Shown here: positions 9,351 through 16,040 of the stretch, one piece after another | Layout of the letters: each line of letters begins with the position of its first letter | Numbering within the stretch: the first letter of the stretch is position 1 | Assembly: GCA_045577075.1 (NCBI GenBank) | Contig: JAZNHR010000036.1 | Location: 1-57,304 of the forward strand | Length of the DNA stretch: 57,304 nucleotides | Direction of reading: 5' to 3' | Source of the DNA: SIG447 sp045577075 | Lineage (GTDB): Bacteria; Bacillota; Clostridia; UMGS1883; UMGS1540 | Made by a program: the position numbers and the translations under genes | Notes under the pieces: generated by a model | Told to the model about the DNA's origin: nothing | Database searches by the model: none | What the model saw: only the letters and a program-made list of their open reading frames with translations

Positions 9351-9779
9351 ATGACGCCTTACATCCACAAAGTGCAATACTACGAAACGGACAAAATGCA
9401 GCTTACCCACCACTCCAACTACGTCCGTTTTATGGAAGAAGCCCGGATTGATTTTTTTGAAAAGCTGGGCTTTCCCTACCACGAATTTGAAGAACGGGGT
9501 ATTCTTTCTCCCGTGGTACGCCTCAGCTGTGACTTTAAAAAGCCCACCACCTACCCGGACGTAATTTCCGTTTTCGTGGCGGTTAAGGAATGTAAAAAGC
9601 TGAAGTTTACCCTTGCCTACACCATGAAAAAAGGGGATACGGTGGTATGCCTTGGGGAAAGCACCCATTGCTTTTTAAACAGGGAAGGCCGCCCCGTGCC
9701 GTTTACAAACTATCCGGACTTTTATGAAACCATGCTAAAGGAAGCGGCTTCTTCTTTGCCGCAAAATGAAAACCAATGA
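9351..9779 (+). CDS. Acyl-CoA thioesterase, YbgC/FadM (4HBT hot-dog) family
   Basis: Small hot-dog-fold thioester hydrolase of 142 residues. The N-terminal motif VQYYETDKMQLTHHSNYVRF contains the aspartate and following histidines typical of the 4-hydroxybenzoyl-CoA thioesterase subgroup. It has its own AAGGAA ribosome binding site and starts 16 nt after hisK, so it is probably read from the his operon. The stop overlaps the next gene (ATGA), which suggests co-expression with the membrane permease. Substrate cannot be told from sequence; acyl-CoA or acyl-ACP housekeeping hydrolysis is usual for this family. Confidence 0.85.
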   Translation: MTPYIHKVQYYETDKMQLTHHSNYVRFMEEARIDFFEKLGFPYHEFEERGILSPVVRLSCDFKKPTTYPDVISVFVAVKECKKLKFTLAYTMKKGDTVVCLGESTHCFLNREGRPVPFTNYPDFYETMLKEAASSLPQNENQ

Positions 9780-10888
9780 AAAAAATACTTGCCTTTTTAA
9801 AACAGGATACGGTGCTTTCGGTCTCTTTTTGCCTTGCCCTCGTATCCTCTTTTTTTGTACTGCCGTCGAAAGAATACCTATCCTATATTGACTGGCGCGT
9901 CCTGGCACTGCTACTATCGCTGATGCTGTCGGTTGCAGGCCTTCGAAGCGGCGGCGTTTTTTCCTTCCTCGCGGAAAAGCTTTTGGGGCGCGTGAAAACA
10001 ACGCGCGCGCTTTCCCTTCTCTTTGTGCTCCTTTGCTTTTTTTCGAGTATGCTTCTTACAAATGATGTTGCCCTTATCACCTTTGTCCCCTTCGCTCTTT
10101 TACTTCTGTCCGAAATCGGCAAGGGCAAGCTTTATATTCCTGTCCTTGTGCTCATGACAGTCGGGGCAAATCTCGGGAGTATGCTAACGCCTTTAGGTAA
10201 CCCCCAGAATTTATATCTCTATTCTCTTTCGGGCATGGGAATGGGCGCGTTTCTTCGCCTGATGGCGCCTGCCACGGCACTGTCCCTTGTTCTTTTATGC
10301 CTTGCCTGTCTTTTCATAAAATCCGAAAAACTGGAACCCCCCAAAAAGAAAACAGCATTTTCAGGAAAGGATACGGCGTGTTTCCTTGTTCTTTTCTGTA
10401 TTTCACTTTTGTCTGTTTTTCATGTTCTCCACTTTGCCGTTTCCCTCGCGGTAACACTTCTCGCCGTTTTCTTTTATCGCCGCCATCTTTTGCTGGAAGC
10501 CGACTATGCACTCCTTCTCACCTTTATTTTCTTCTTTATTTTTGTTGGAAATATAAAAGAAATTCCTGCCATTTCCGCTTTTCTCTCCACGCTTACACAG
10601 GGGCGAGAAATCGGGGTTTCCATTCTGCTTTCACAAATCATCAGTAATGTGCCCTGCACCATGCTCCTATCGGGCTTTACGGAAAATTTCCCTGCCCTTC
10701 TCATAGGCGTCAACCTCGGCGGCCTCGGCACGCTTATCGCCTCCATGGCAAGCCTTATCTCTTTTAAACAGTACGGAAGTGTGATAAACGCAAAAAAGGG
10801 TAAATACCTTCTGGTATTCACCCTTGTAAATGTTGCGTTTCTAATTGTGCTTTGGGTCTTCTGCGAAGTCTTTAGTCCGTTACCTTGA
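9776..10888 (+). CDS. Ion-transporter-superfamily (ArsB/SLC13-like) membrane permease
   Basis: A 370-residue polytopic membrane protein with about ten hydrophobic segments. LTNDVALITFVPFALLLL followed by GANLGSMLTPLGNPQNLYLY resembles the re-entrant substrate-binding regions of ArsB/NhaD/SLC13 permeases, and SQIISNVPCTMLLSGF is the second repeat. Such proteins export arsenite or take up dicarboxylates, citrate or sulfate; the substrate here is not evident. ATGA overlap with the thioesterase makes it the last gene of the his transcript. Its stop overlaps the 3' end of the convergent comEA-like gene by 17 nt. Confidence 0.8.
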   Translation: MKKILAFLKQDTVLSVSFCLALVSSFFVLPSKEYLSYIDWRVLALLLSLMLSVAGLRSGGVFSFLAEKLLGRVKTTRALSLLFVLLCFFSSMLLTNDVALITFVPFALLLLSEIGKGKLYIPVLVLMTVGANLGSMLTPLGNPQNLYLYSLSGMGMGAFLRLMAPATALSLVLLCLACLFIKSEKLEPPKKKTAFSGKDTACFLVLFCISLLSVFHVLHFAVSLAVTLLAVFFYRRHLLLEADYALLLTFIFFFIFVGNIKEIPAISAFLSTLTQGREIGVSILLSQIISNVPCTMLLSGFTENFPALLIGVNLGGLGTLIASMASLISFKQYGSVINAKKGKYLLVFTLVNVAFLIVLWVFCEVFSPLP

Positions 10889-11237
10889 TTTTATCCCGAA
10901 TTTCTTCGTAGGTCTTTTCCCCAATCCCGCTGACCTCCATAATACACGCCGGATGAGGAAAAGCGCCGTTTGCCTCTCGATAGGCAATAATTCTTTCGGC
11001 AAGTGTTTGTCCAATGTGCGGAAGCGTCATGAGAGAGGATACATCTGCAGTATTTATGCTTATACTGCCTTCTGCCGCCGCGGGCAAGGGTGGAATGGAT
11101 GCGGTATACAGTGATTCTATTTGATTTTCTACTTTTTGTACCGCTTTCGGCTTTGATAAAATCGCAACTTGCCCACCCAGAAATACAACAAGCAATATGC
11201 TGGTAAAAGCGGCAAAAAATTTATCTTTTCGTTTCAT
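10872..11237 (-). CDS. ComEA-like helix-hairpin-helix DNA-binding protein
   Basis: 121 residues from ATG 11237: one N-terminal membrane anchor (FAAFTSILLVVFLGGQVAIL), a short linker, and a C-terminal helix-hairpin-helix domain (SINTADVSSLMTLPHIGQTL, then MEVSGIGEKTYEEIRDKI). This matches ComEA, the membrane-bound DNA receptor of transformation, although many ComEA-like proteins have no proven competence role and no other com gene is visible here. Neither this ATG nor an in-frame GTG at 11258 (inside a terminator hairpin) has a strong ribosome binding site. The 3' end overlaps the convergent permease gene by 17 nt. Confidence 0.82.
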   Translation of the reverse strand: MKRKDKFFAAFTSILLVVFLGGQVAILSKPKAVQKVENQIESLYTASIPPLPAAAEGSISINTADVSSLMTLPHIGQTLAERIIAYREANGAFPHPACIMEVSGIGEKTYEEIRDKIKVTD

Positions 11238-11251
11238 TGTTTTTATAAGAG

Positions 11252-11279
11252 AAGCCACGCCTTTTCGCGTGGCTTTTTT
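11252..11279 (+). terminator. Intrinsic terminator, oriented for the plus strand
   Basis: Stem AAGCCACGC (11252-11260), loop CTTTTC, stem GCGTGGCTT (11267-11275), then a run of T on the plus strand to 11279. On the minus strand the tail is TCTCTTATAA, a poor U-tract. It therefore best serves the his-operon transcript, about 360 nt past its last stop and beyond comEA. It may weakly end the DUF1846 transcript too, whose stop is at 11280. Confidence 0.75.
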
Positions 11280-12770
11280 CTATGCTTTATGGTAAAGCTT
11301 TTTCGTCTGGTATTTAGGCTCGCAGGTTAAATGAATCCCCAGCTTTCGGTATACATCCTTATCTACCTGGGACAGGAGCACCGTAGAATGTGCCTCACAT
11401 CCCCGAAGGGCGGAAAGCTGCTCGGTGGCAAGCTTTGCCGTCTTACTCTGCACAGCACTCATGGTAAGGGCAATCAGCACTTCATCGGAGTGTAGGCGCG
11501 GATTGTGATTGCCTAAAATATCCGTTTTTAGCTTTTGAATGGGTTCTATAACGGACGGCTCAATAAGATGCAGGGAATCGTCAATATTCCCTGCCGCCTT
11601 TACGGCATTTAAAAGAGCTGCCGAGGACGCGCCAAGGAGATTGGAGGTTTTACCCGTGACAATTCTGCCGTCGGAAAGCGCAATGGCAACTGCCGGCATA
11701 TCGCCTGTTTCCGCACTTTTTCGAAGGGCGGCGGAAACGACCTTACGATTGTCCGTTGTGATGCCTGCATGATTCATAATAATTTCTATTTTCTGCGCTG
11801 TTTCTTCGTCTCCACGCCCTAAGCGAGTCTCACAAAGGGCATCATAGTAGCGGCGAATAATTTCGTCCTGTGCTGCCGCCTCTACCGCCTCGTCATTGGT
11901 GATGCAGTAGCCTGCCATGTTTACGCCCATATCTGTGGGGGATTTGTAGGGGCATTTGCCCGAAATCCGCTGGAATATGGCGCTGAGAACAGGGAAAACT
12001 TCCACGTCCCGATTATAGTTGACCGCAATATCCCCATATGCTTCCAGGTGATACGGGTCAATCATATTCACGTCGTTAAGGTCCGCCGTGGCCGCCTCAT
12101 AGGCAAGGTTTACAGGGTGCTTTAAGGGCAAATTCCAAATGGGGAACGTTTCAAACTTTGCATACCCTGCAATTTTGCCGCGAAGATGCTCATGGTAAAG
12201 CTGGGAAAGACACGTTGCCATTTTGCCACTGCCCGGACCCGGTGCCGTTACAACAACGAGGGGGCAAGTCGTTTCAATATATTCGTTTTTCCCGAAGCCT
12301 TCTTCGCTTACGATGTGCTTAATATCGGTAGGATACCCTGCGATGGGGTAGTGAATATACGTTTTAATGCCCAGCTTTTCAAGCTTTTCTTTAAAGGTCG
12401 CGGCAGAGGGCTGGCCGTCAAACTGGGAAATGACAACGCTCCCTACATATAGGCCAATGGAGCGAAACGCGTCAATAAGGCGAAGTACGTCCGCATCATA
12501 GGTAATACCAAGGTCACTCCGCATTTTATTTTTCTCAATGGCGTCAGCATTGATAACGATAACAATTTCTACATCTTTGGCAATATTTTTCAGCATGAGC
12601 ACCTTACTATCCGGCCGAAAACCGGGCAGCACGCGAGAGGCGTGATGGTCATCAAAAAGCTTGCCGCCAAACTCTAAATACAGCTTGCCGCCAAACGCCT
12701 GAATCCGCTTTTGGATTTGTGCAGACTGATTTTTTATGTATGCTTCGTTATCAAATCCTATCTTTCGCAT
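11280..12770 (-). CDS. DUF1846 family protein
   Basis: 496 residues, the usual length for this uncharacterised family found in Firmicutes and other anaerobes. The N-terminus MRKIGFDNEAYIKNQSAQI, the segment LEFGGKLFDDHHASRVLPGF, the glycine-rich VVVTAPGPGSGKMATCLSQL (a P-loop-like sequence near residues 172-191) and NMAGYCITNDEAVEAAAQDE are characteristic. The family has solved structures but, as far as I know, no assigned reaction. ATG 12770 is preceded by AGGAGG and a promoter with a hairpin at its start site. Apparently a single-gene transcript. Confidence 0.88.
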   Translation of the reverse strand: MRKIGFDNEAYIKNQSAQIQKRIQAFGGKLYLEFGGKLFDDHHASRVLPGFRPDSKVLMLKNIAKDVEIVIVINADAIEKNKMRSDLGITYDADVLRLIDAFRSIGLYVGSVVISQFDGQPSAATFKEKLEKLGIKTYIHYPIAGYPTDIKHIVSEEGFGKNEYIETTCPLVVVTAPGPGSGKMATCLSQLYHEHLRGKIAGYAKFETFPIWNLPLKHPVNLAYEAATADLNDVNMIDPYHLEAYGDIAVNYNRDVEVFPVLSAIFQRISGKCPYKSPTDMGVNMAGYCITNDEAVEAAAQDEIIRRYYDALCETRLGRGDEETAQKIEIIMNHAGITTDNRKVVSAALRKSAETGDMPAVAIALSDGRIVTGKTSNLLGASSAALLNAVKAAGNIDDSLHLIEPSVIEPIQKLKTDILGNHNPRLHSDEVLIALTMSAVQSKTAKLATEQLSALRGCEAHSTVLLSQVDKDVYRKLGIHLTCEPKYQTKKLYHKA

Positions 12771-12787
12771 GGTAACCTCCTATGTAT

Positions 12788-12804
12788 GCGGCGCAAAAGC
12801 GCCA
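12788..12804 (-). promoter_or_regulatory. Hairpin at the 5' end of the DUF1846 transcript
   Basis: GGCGC-TTTT-GCGCC read on the minus strand, starting at or within a base or two of the start site predicted from the -10 box at 12812-12817, and ending about 8 nt before the AGGAGG. It has no U-tract, so it is not a terminator. mRNA 5'-end protection is a possible role. Confidence 0.45.
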
Positions 12805-12811
12805 TAAGAAA

Positions 12812-12839
12812 ATTATACCACGCAAAAAAGAAATGTCAA
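12812..12839 (-). promoter_or_regulatory. Promoter of the DUF1846 gene
   Basis: On the minus strand TTGACA (12834-12839), a 16-nt spacer and TATAAT (12812-12817), with TGG in front of the -10. Both hexamers are perfect consensus. Confidence 0.75.
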
Positions 12840-12857
12840 GTGTTTCTTTCGAGAAAC

Positions 12858-13664
12858 CTACTTTATATCGAGAGATTTTACAGAAATTCGTACATCTTCT
12901 ACGAGAATCGCCGTCATGTCCGTCACGGTTTTCATCACCCGGTTTCGGATTTTCTTCGTTACGAGAGGAATATCCGTGCCGTACCGAAGATTTATCTCCA
13001 GATGAAAAATGACGCTTCTGCCCACTTCCTCCGCACCGCATGTCCAAATACGGCTGACTTCCCGAAAGGCACGGGTTTCATGGGCGCAAATGGTCACAAG
13101 AACGCCGTGGGCGATGGTAAAGTCCCCAAAATAGCTGTAGGTAGGGCGAATGAGGGTCTTTTCCCCTTCCCCCCGGCGGCTGGGGGTGCGGAAAATCTGC
13201 AAGGGGTCAAGCCAGTAGCCGGAAAAATCCTTCCGGATTTCAAAAGTGGGTACGGGAATGACGTGCTTGCCTTCCGTATTTCGGATTTCCTGTGCCGTCC
13301 GGATTTCCTCCGGGCTTGCCACGTCCGCAATATCAATGATTTTCTCGGGCGCAGGCAGCATGAGGGCACTCGCAATTTTTTCTACCATTGCCACAGAAGT
13401 GCCTACAATCATAATGCCCTCTGCCCCTTCTTCTTCGATGGCACGGCTAACTGCCTCTCTATGGCCGGAAGAAAAGAACAGTGCACGCTTTACAGATGCA
13501 AATTTCGTTTTCTCCCCTTTTGCTGAAACGCCGGCAATGGCGGTGTTTCCGCGAATTAGGAGCCCGTCATCAATAATCAGCGGCAGGTCGTTTGCCTTTG
13601 CCACTTCCGTCACGCGGTAGCTTTTGCCGCTGCCGCTTTTCCCTACAAAGCCGACTACGCGCAT
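12858..13664 (-). CDS. P-loop NTPase fused to an Asp23/Gls24-like domain
   Basis: 268 residues. The N-terminus carries a Walker A motif (VGKSGSGKS, residues 7-15) followed by LPLIIDDGLLIRG, resembling small kinase-type P-loop proteins. From about residue 190, the order ISYFGDFTIAHGVLVTICAHE-like strand, VIFHLEINLRYGTDIP and KKIRNRVMKTVTDMTAIL resembles the Asp23/Gls24 envelope-stress domain. I do not know a function; a nucleotide-dependent regulatory role near the envelope is a guess. It lies between an unknown gene (25 nt upstream) and the DUF1846 gene, probably co-transcribed with the former. Confidence 0.7.
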   Translation of the reverse strand: MRVVGFVGKSGSGKSYRVTEVAKANDLPLIIDDGLLIRGNTAIAGVSAKGEKTKFASVKRALFFSSGHREAVSRAIEEEGAEGIMIVGTSVAMVEKIASALMLPAPEKIIDIADVASPEEIRTAQEIRNTEGKHVIPVPTFEIRKDFSGYWLDPLQIFRTPSRRGEGEKTLIRPTYSYFGDFTIAHGVLVTICAHETRAFREVSRIWTCGAEEVGRSVIFHLEINLRYGTDIPLVTKKIRNRVMKTVTDMTAILVEDVRISVKSLDIK

Positions 13665-13689
13665 TCCTCTTCCCTCCTGCCGATTTCAC

Positions 13690-14052
13690 TTACCGTTCCT
13701 GCAAAAACATTTTTACCGTTCCGTTTATAAGATGTGCGCGGTTTACAAAATCGCGGGCAATTCTGCCCCTTGCCGTGCGGCCTTCCACCACATAGCCTGC
13801 CGGCAACACCTGTACCACAACGCCGTCCGTCACACGGTACAGCCGTTCTTCCTTGTTGTCTTTTCGATATGAACCAGCAATCCATTCCACAATTGTTACC
13901 CGGTCACCTTTATAAAATTCCCGTCTGTAGCGACGGCGTATATTGTCCATTAAAATTTCCCGGTTACTCTGCAAAACAATCTGCTGCATTTCCCGTTCAA
14001 TTTGTTTTCTTTTTTCTGCTTTTGCCTGTTTACGCTGTGTTGCGGTTTTCAT
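13690..14052 (-). CDS. Hypothetical basic protein with coiled coil and SH3-like barrel
   Basis: 120 residues from ATG 14052, chosen because GAGGTGA lies at good spacing; an open frame further upstream runs through the promoter and is not coding. Residues 1-45 are strongly charged and helical (MKTATQRKQAKAEKRKQI). The rest alternates short strands (FYKGDRVTIVEW, LYRVTDGVVVQVLPAGYVVE), like a KOW/SH3-type barrel. I do not recognise the family. It has its own consensus promoter, divergent from cdaA, and probably heads a two-gene transcript with the P-loop/Asp23 gene. Confidence 0.6.
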   Translation of the reverse strand: MKTATQRKQAKAEKRKQIEREMQQIVLQSNREILMDNIRRRYRREFYKGDRVTIVEWIAGSYRKDNKEERLYRVTDGVVVQVLPAGYVVEGRTARGRIARDFVNRAHLINGTVKMFLQER

Positions 14053-14083
14053 TTCTGTCACCTCGCATAAGCACTTTTTATAT

Positions 14084-14112
14084 ATTATATGCAATACGGG
14101 CAAAAAAGTCAA
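14084..14112 (-). promoter_or_regulatory. Promoter of the hypothetical SH3-like gene
   Basis: Minus strand TTGACT (14107-14112), 17-nt spacer, TATAAT (14084-14089). It is divergent from the cdaA promoter, with 72 nt between the two -35 boxes. Confidence 0.75.
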
Positions 14113-14184
14113 GAACGGAAGAAAATAATACGAACCTACGTCTTTTTTTTCGCAAAAAGCCCCAAAAATTGGCGTTTTTTTGCC

Positions 14185-14213
14185 TTGACAACCGTAGGGG
14201 TTTATTATATAAT
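14185..14213 (+). promoter_or_regulatory. Promoter of cdaA-cdaR
   Basis: TTGACA (14185-14190), 17-nt spacer, TATAAT (14208-14213): both boxes and the spacing are perfect consensus, pointing to strong constitutive transcription. Confidence 0.8.
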
Positions 14214-14245
14214 AAATAAAGAAAGCACAGGAAAGGACTGATTCG

Positions 14246-15091
14246 GTGACCTTTTGGGATTCTCTTTGGCGATATATTTCCCTAATTCGTCCGGCAGATA
14301 TTATTGATATTTTAATTGTTGCCTTTGCCCTTTACAAAGCCATTAAGCTTGTGCAGGAAACCCGGGCACAGCAGCTTGTAAAGGCCATTGTGATTCTGCT
14401 TGTCATTTTATGGGGCAGTACCCTTCTTCGCCTGCACACCATTACATACATTCTGGAAAATGTGATGCAGGTTGGCTTTTTGGCACTCATTATTATCTTT
14501 CAGCCCGAGCTTCGCCGTGCACTGGAGAAGGTGGGGCGCAGCAAAATTGGCAAGCTCTTTAGCCAAAGCCCGGAAAATATTGACCATATGGTGGAAGAAT
14601 TGGCAGAAGCTGCTACGTATCTGTCAAACCACAAAATTGGGGCACTTATAGTCCTTGAACAAAGTACAAAGCTTGGCGAAATTGTTGCCACGGGCACCCG
14701 CCTTTCCGCAGATATTTCCAGTGCACTGCTCATTAACATTTTTATTCCCAATACGCCGCTGCATGATGGTGCCGTTGTCATTTCCGATGGACGGATTAGC
14801 GCGGCAAGCTGTCTTCTTCCTCTTACGCAAAATGATTCTTTAAGCCGGGAGCTCGGCACAAGGCACCGTGCCGCCCTTGGTATGTCCGAAGTATCGGATG
14901 CCATTATTATTGTCGTTTCTGAAGAAACAGGCAAAATCTCCGTAGCAAGAGACGGCAATATGGTACGAAACCTTACGGCGGATACCCTGCGCCGTACGCT
15001 TTATAAAAATCTCGCAGAGCCGGAAACAGCACCGAATCCTGTGGACGAGCTGCGAAAATGGAAGGGGTATCTGCGTTGGAAAAGAAAATAA
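14246..15091 (+). CDS. cdaA: Diadenylate cyclase CdaA
   Basis: Makes the essential second messenger c-di-AMP from two ATP. 281 residues: three N-terminal membrane helices (about 20-85) anchor a cytoplasmic DAC domain. The catalytic motifs are DGA (174-176, in TPLHDGAVVIS) and RHR (206-208, in GTRHRAALGMS). The start is GTG 14246, preceded by AGGAAAGG. c-di-AMP controls potassium and osmolyte transport and cell-wall homeostasis. The gene overlaps its regulator cdaR, as is typical in Firmicutes. Confidence 0.95.
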   Translation: MTFWDSLWRYISLIRPADIIDILIVAFALYKAIKLVQETRAQQLVKAIVILLVILWGSTLLRLHTITYILENVMQVGFLALIIIFQPELRRALEKVGRSKIGKLFSQSPENIDHMVEELAEAATYLSNHKIGALIVLEQSTKLGEIVATGTRLSADISSALLINIFIPNTPLHDGAVVISDGRISAASCLLPLTQNDSLSRELGTRHRAALGMSEVSDAIIIVVSEETGKISVARDGNMVRNLTADTLRRTLYKNLAEPETAPNPVDELRKWKGYLRWKRK

Positions 15092-15990
15092 AACGATACG
15101 TCATGCAAATTGTGTGCGCGCTAAGCGCCATTGCCCTTTGGCTATTTGTCACGTATACGGAAGACCCTGAGGTGCGGCTCTGGATTCGAAACGTGCCCGT
15201 CTCCTATGTGGGAGCTGACGTTTTGGCTTCCAAAAACCTTGTGTTTACCGAAAAGGACGAGCCGGCAGAAATTAACGTAAAGGTTGCAGGGCGTCGTTCG
15301 GTGCTCCAGCGGCTTTTAGAGACGGATGTGCGCGTCGTGGTAGATTACAGTGCCATTTCCGAAACCGGCTCCCATACGCTGCCCTTTACGGTTAGCTTAA
15401 ACCGGGGTGACCTGCAGGTCACAAAGCTTTCGCAAAACACGCTTCGGTATGAAGTGGACACCCTGGTAACGGTGGAAAAAACCGTCACCGTAACTTCTTC
15501 GGGGGCAGAGTCCCTTCATATCAGTCAGTTTACCGCCTCCCCTGCCACAGTCAAACTGACAGGCCCCCAAAGTGTTTTGCAGCATGTAAACGCCAACGTA
15601 CATGTGGACCTTACAAGCGGCAAAGGTGCAGATGCCTATCCCATCACCCTTTCCGACCAATCGGGCAAAAAGATTTCCATGGACAATATTGCCATGGAGC
15701 AGGACTATGTGGCGCTTTCTGCCACCCGCGAACTTCCCGTTTCCATTGAAGCGATGAATCTGCCACAGGACAGAGAGCTGGACAAAGTCGTCTATGCGCC
15801 GGAACGCATTGCGGTGCGCGGAAAGCTTTCTGACCTTCTGACGGTAGACGCCGCCCCCGGCATTTCCCCCGTCTGGGTGGACTTTGCCGCCTCGCCTGCC
15901 ACAGTCGGCCCCATCGACCTCGTCATCCCTGAAAATTTACAGGTGATTGATACGGCGAGTGCCACGGCGACATATTATTTTAAAGAGTAA
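15058..15990 (+). CDS. cdaR: CdaA regulatory protein CdaR (YbbR-domain protein)
   Basis: 310 residues: one N-terminal membrane helix (MQIVCALSAIALWLFVTY) followed by extracytoplasmic YbbR repeats, seen as recurring stretches such as NLVFTEKDEPAEINVKVAGR and SPATVKLTGPQSVL. CdaR binds CdaA at the membrane and tunes its activity. The ATG at 15058 overlaps cdaA by 34 nt; a TTG at 15076 preceded by GAAGGGG at 9-nt spacing could be the true start and would remove only six residues. The transcript ends at the hairpin right after the stop. Confidence 0.88.
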   Translation: MEGVSALEKKIKRYVMQIVCALSAIALWLFVTYTEDPEVRLWIRNVPVSYVGADVLASKNLVFTEKDEPAEINVKVAGRRSVLQRLLETDVRVVVDYSAISETGSHTLPFTVSLNRGDLQVTKLSQNTLRYEVDTLVTVEKTVTVTSSGAESLHISQFTASPATVKLTGPQSVLQHVNANVHVDLTSGKGADAYPITLSDQSGKKISMDNIAMEQDYVALSATRELPVSIEAMNLPQDRELDKVVYAPERIAVRGKLSDLLTVDAAPGISPVWVDFAASPATVGPIDLVIPENLQVIDTASATATYYFKE

Positions 15991-15998
15991 ACAACACA

Positions 15999-16030
15999 AA
16001 AGACCGAATCGTGTGCGCGATTCGGTCTTT
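15999..16030. terminator. Bidirectional intrinsic terminator
   Basis: Thirteen-base-pair stem AAAGACCGAATCG / CGATTCGGTCTTT with loop TGTGCG. It lies 9 nt past the cdaR stop and 10 nt before the stop of the convergent AMP-dependent ligase gene, so it can end both transcripts. Confidence 0.8.
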
Positions 16031-16040
16031 AAAATTTGTC

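Noticed and set aside
12711..13526. 271-codon plus-strand frame over the DUF1846 promoter and P-loop/Asp23 gene
   Set aside because: Crosses a promoter and two genes on the other strand; no conserved features.
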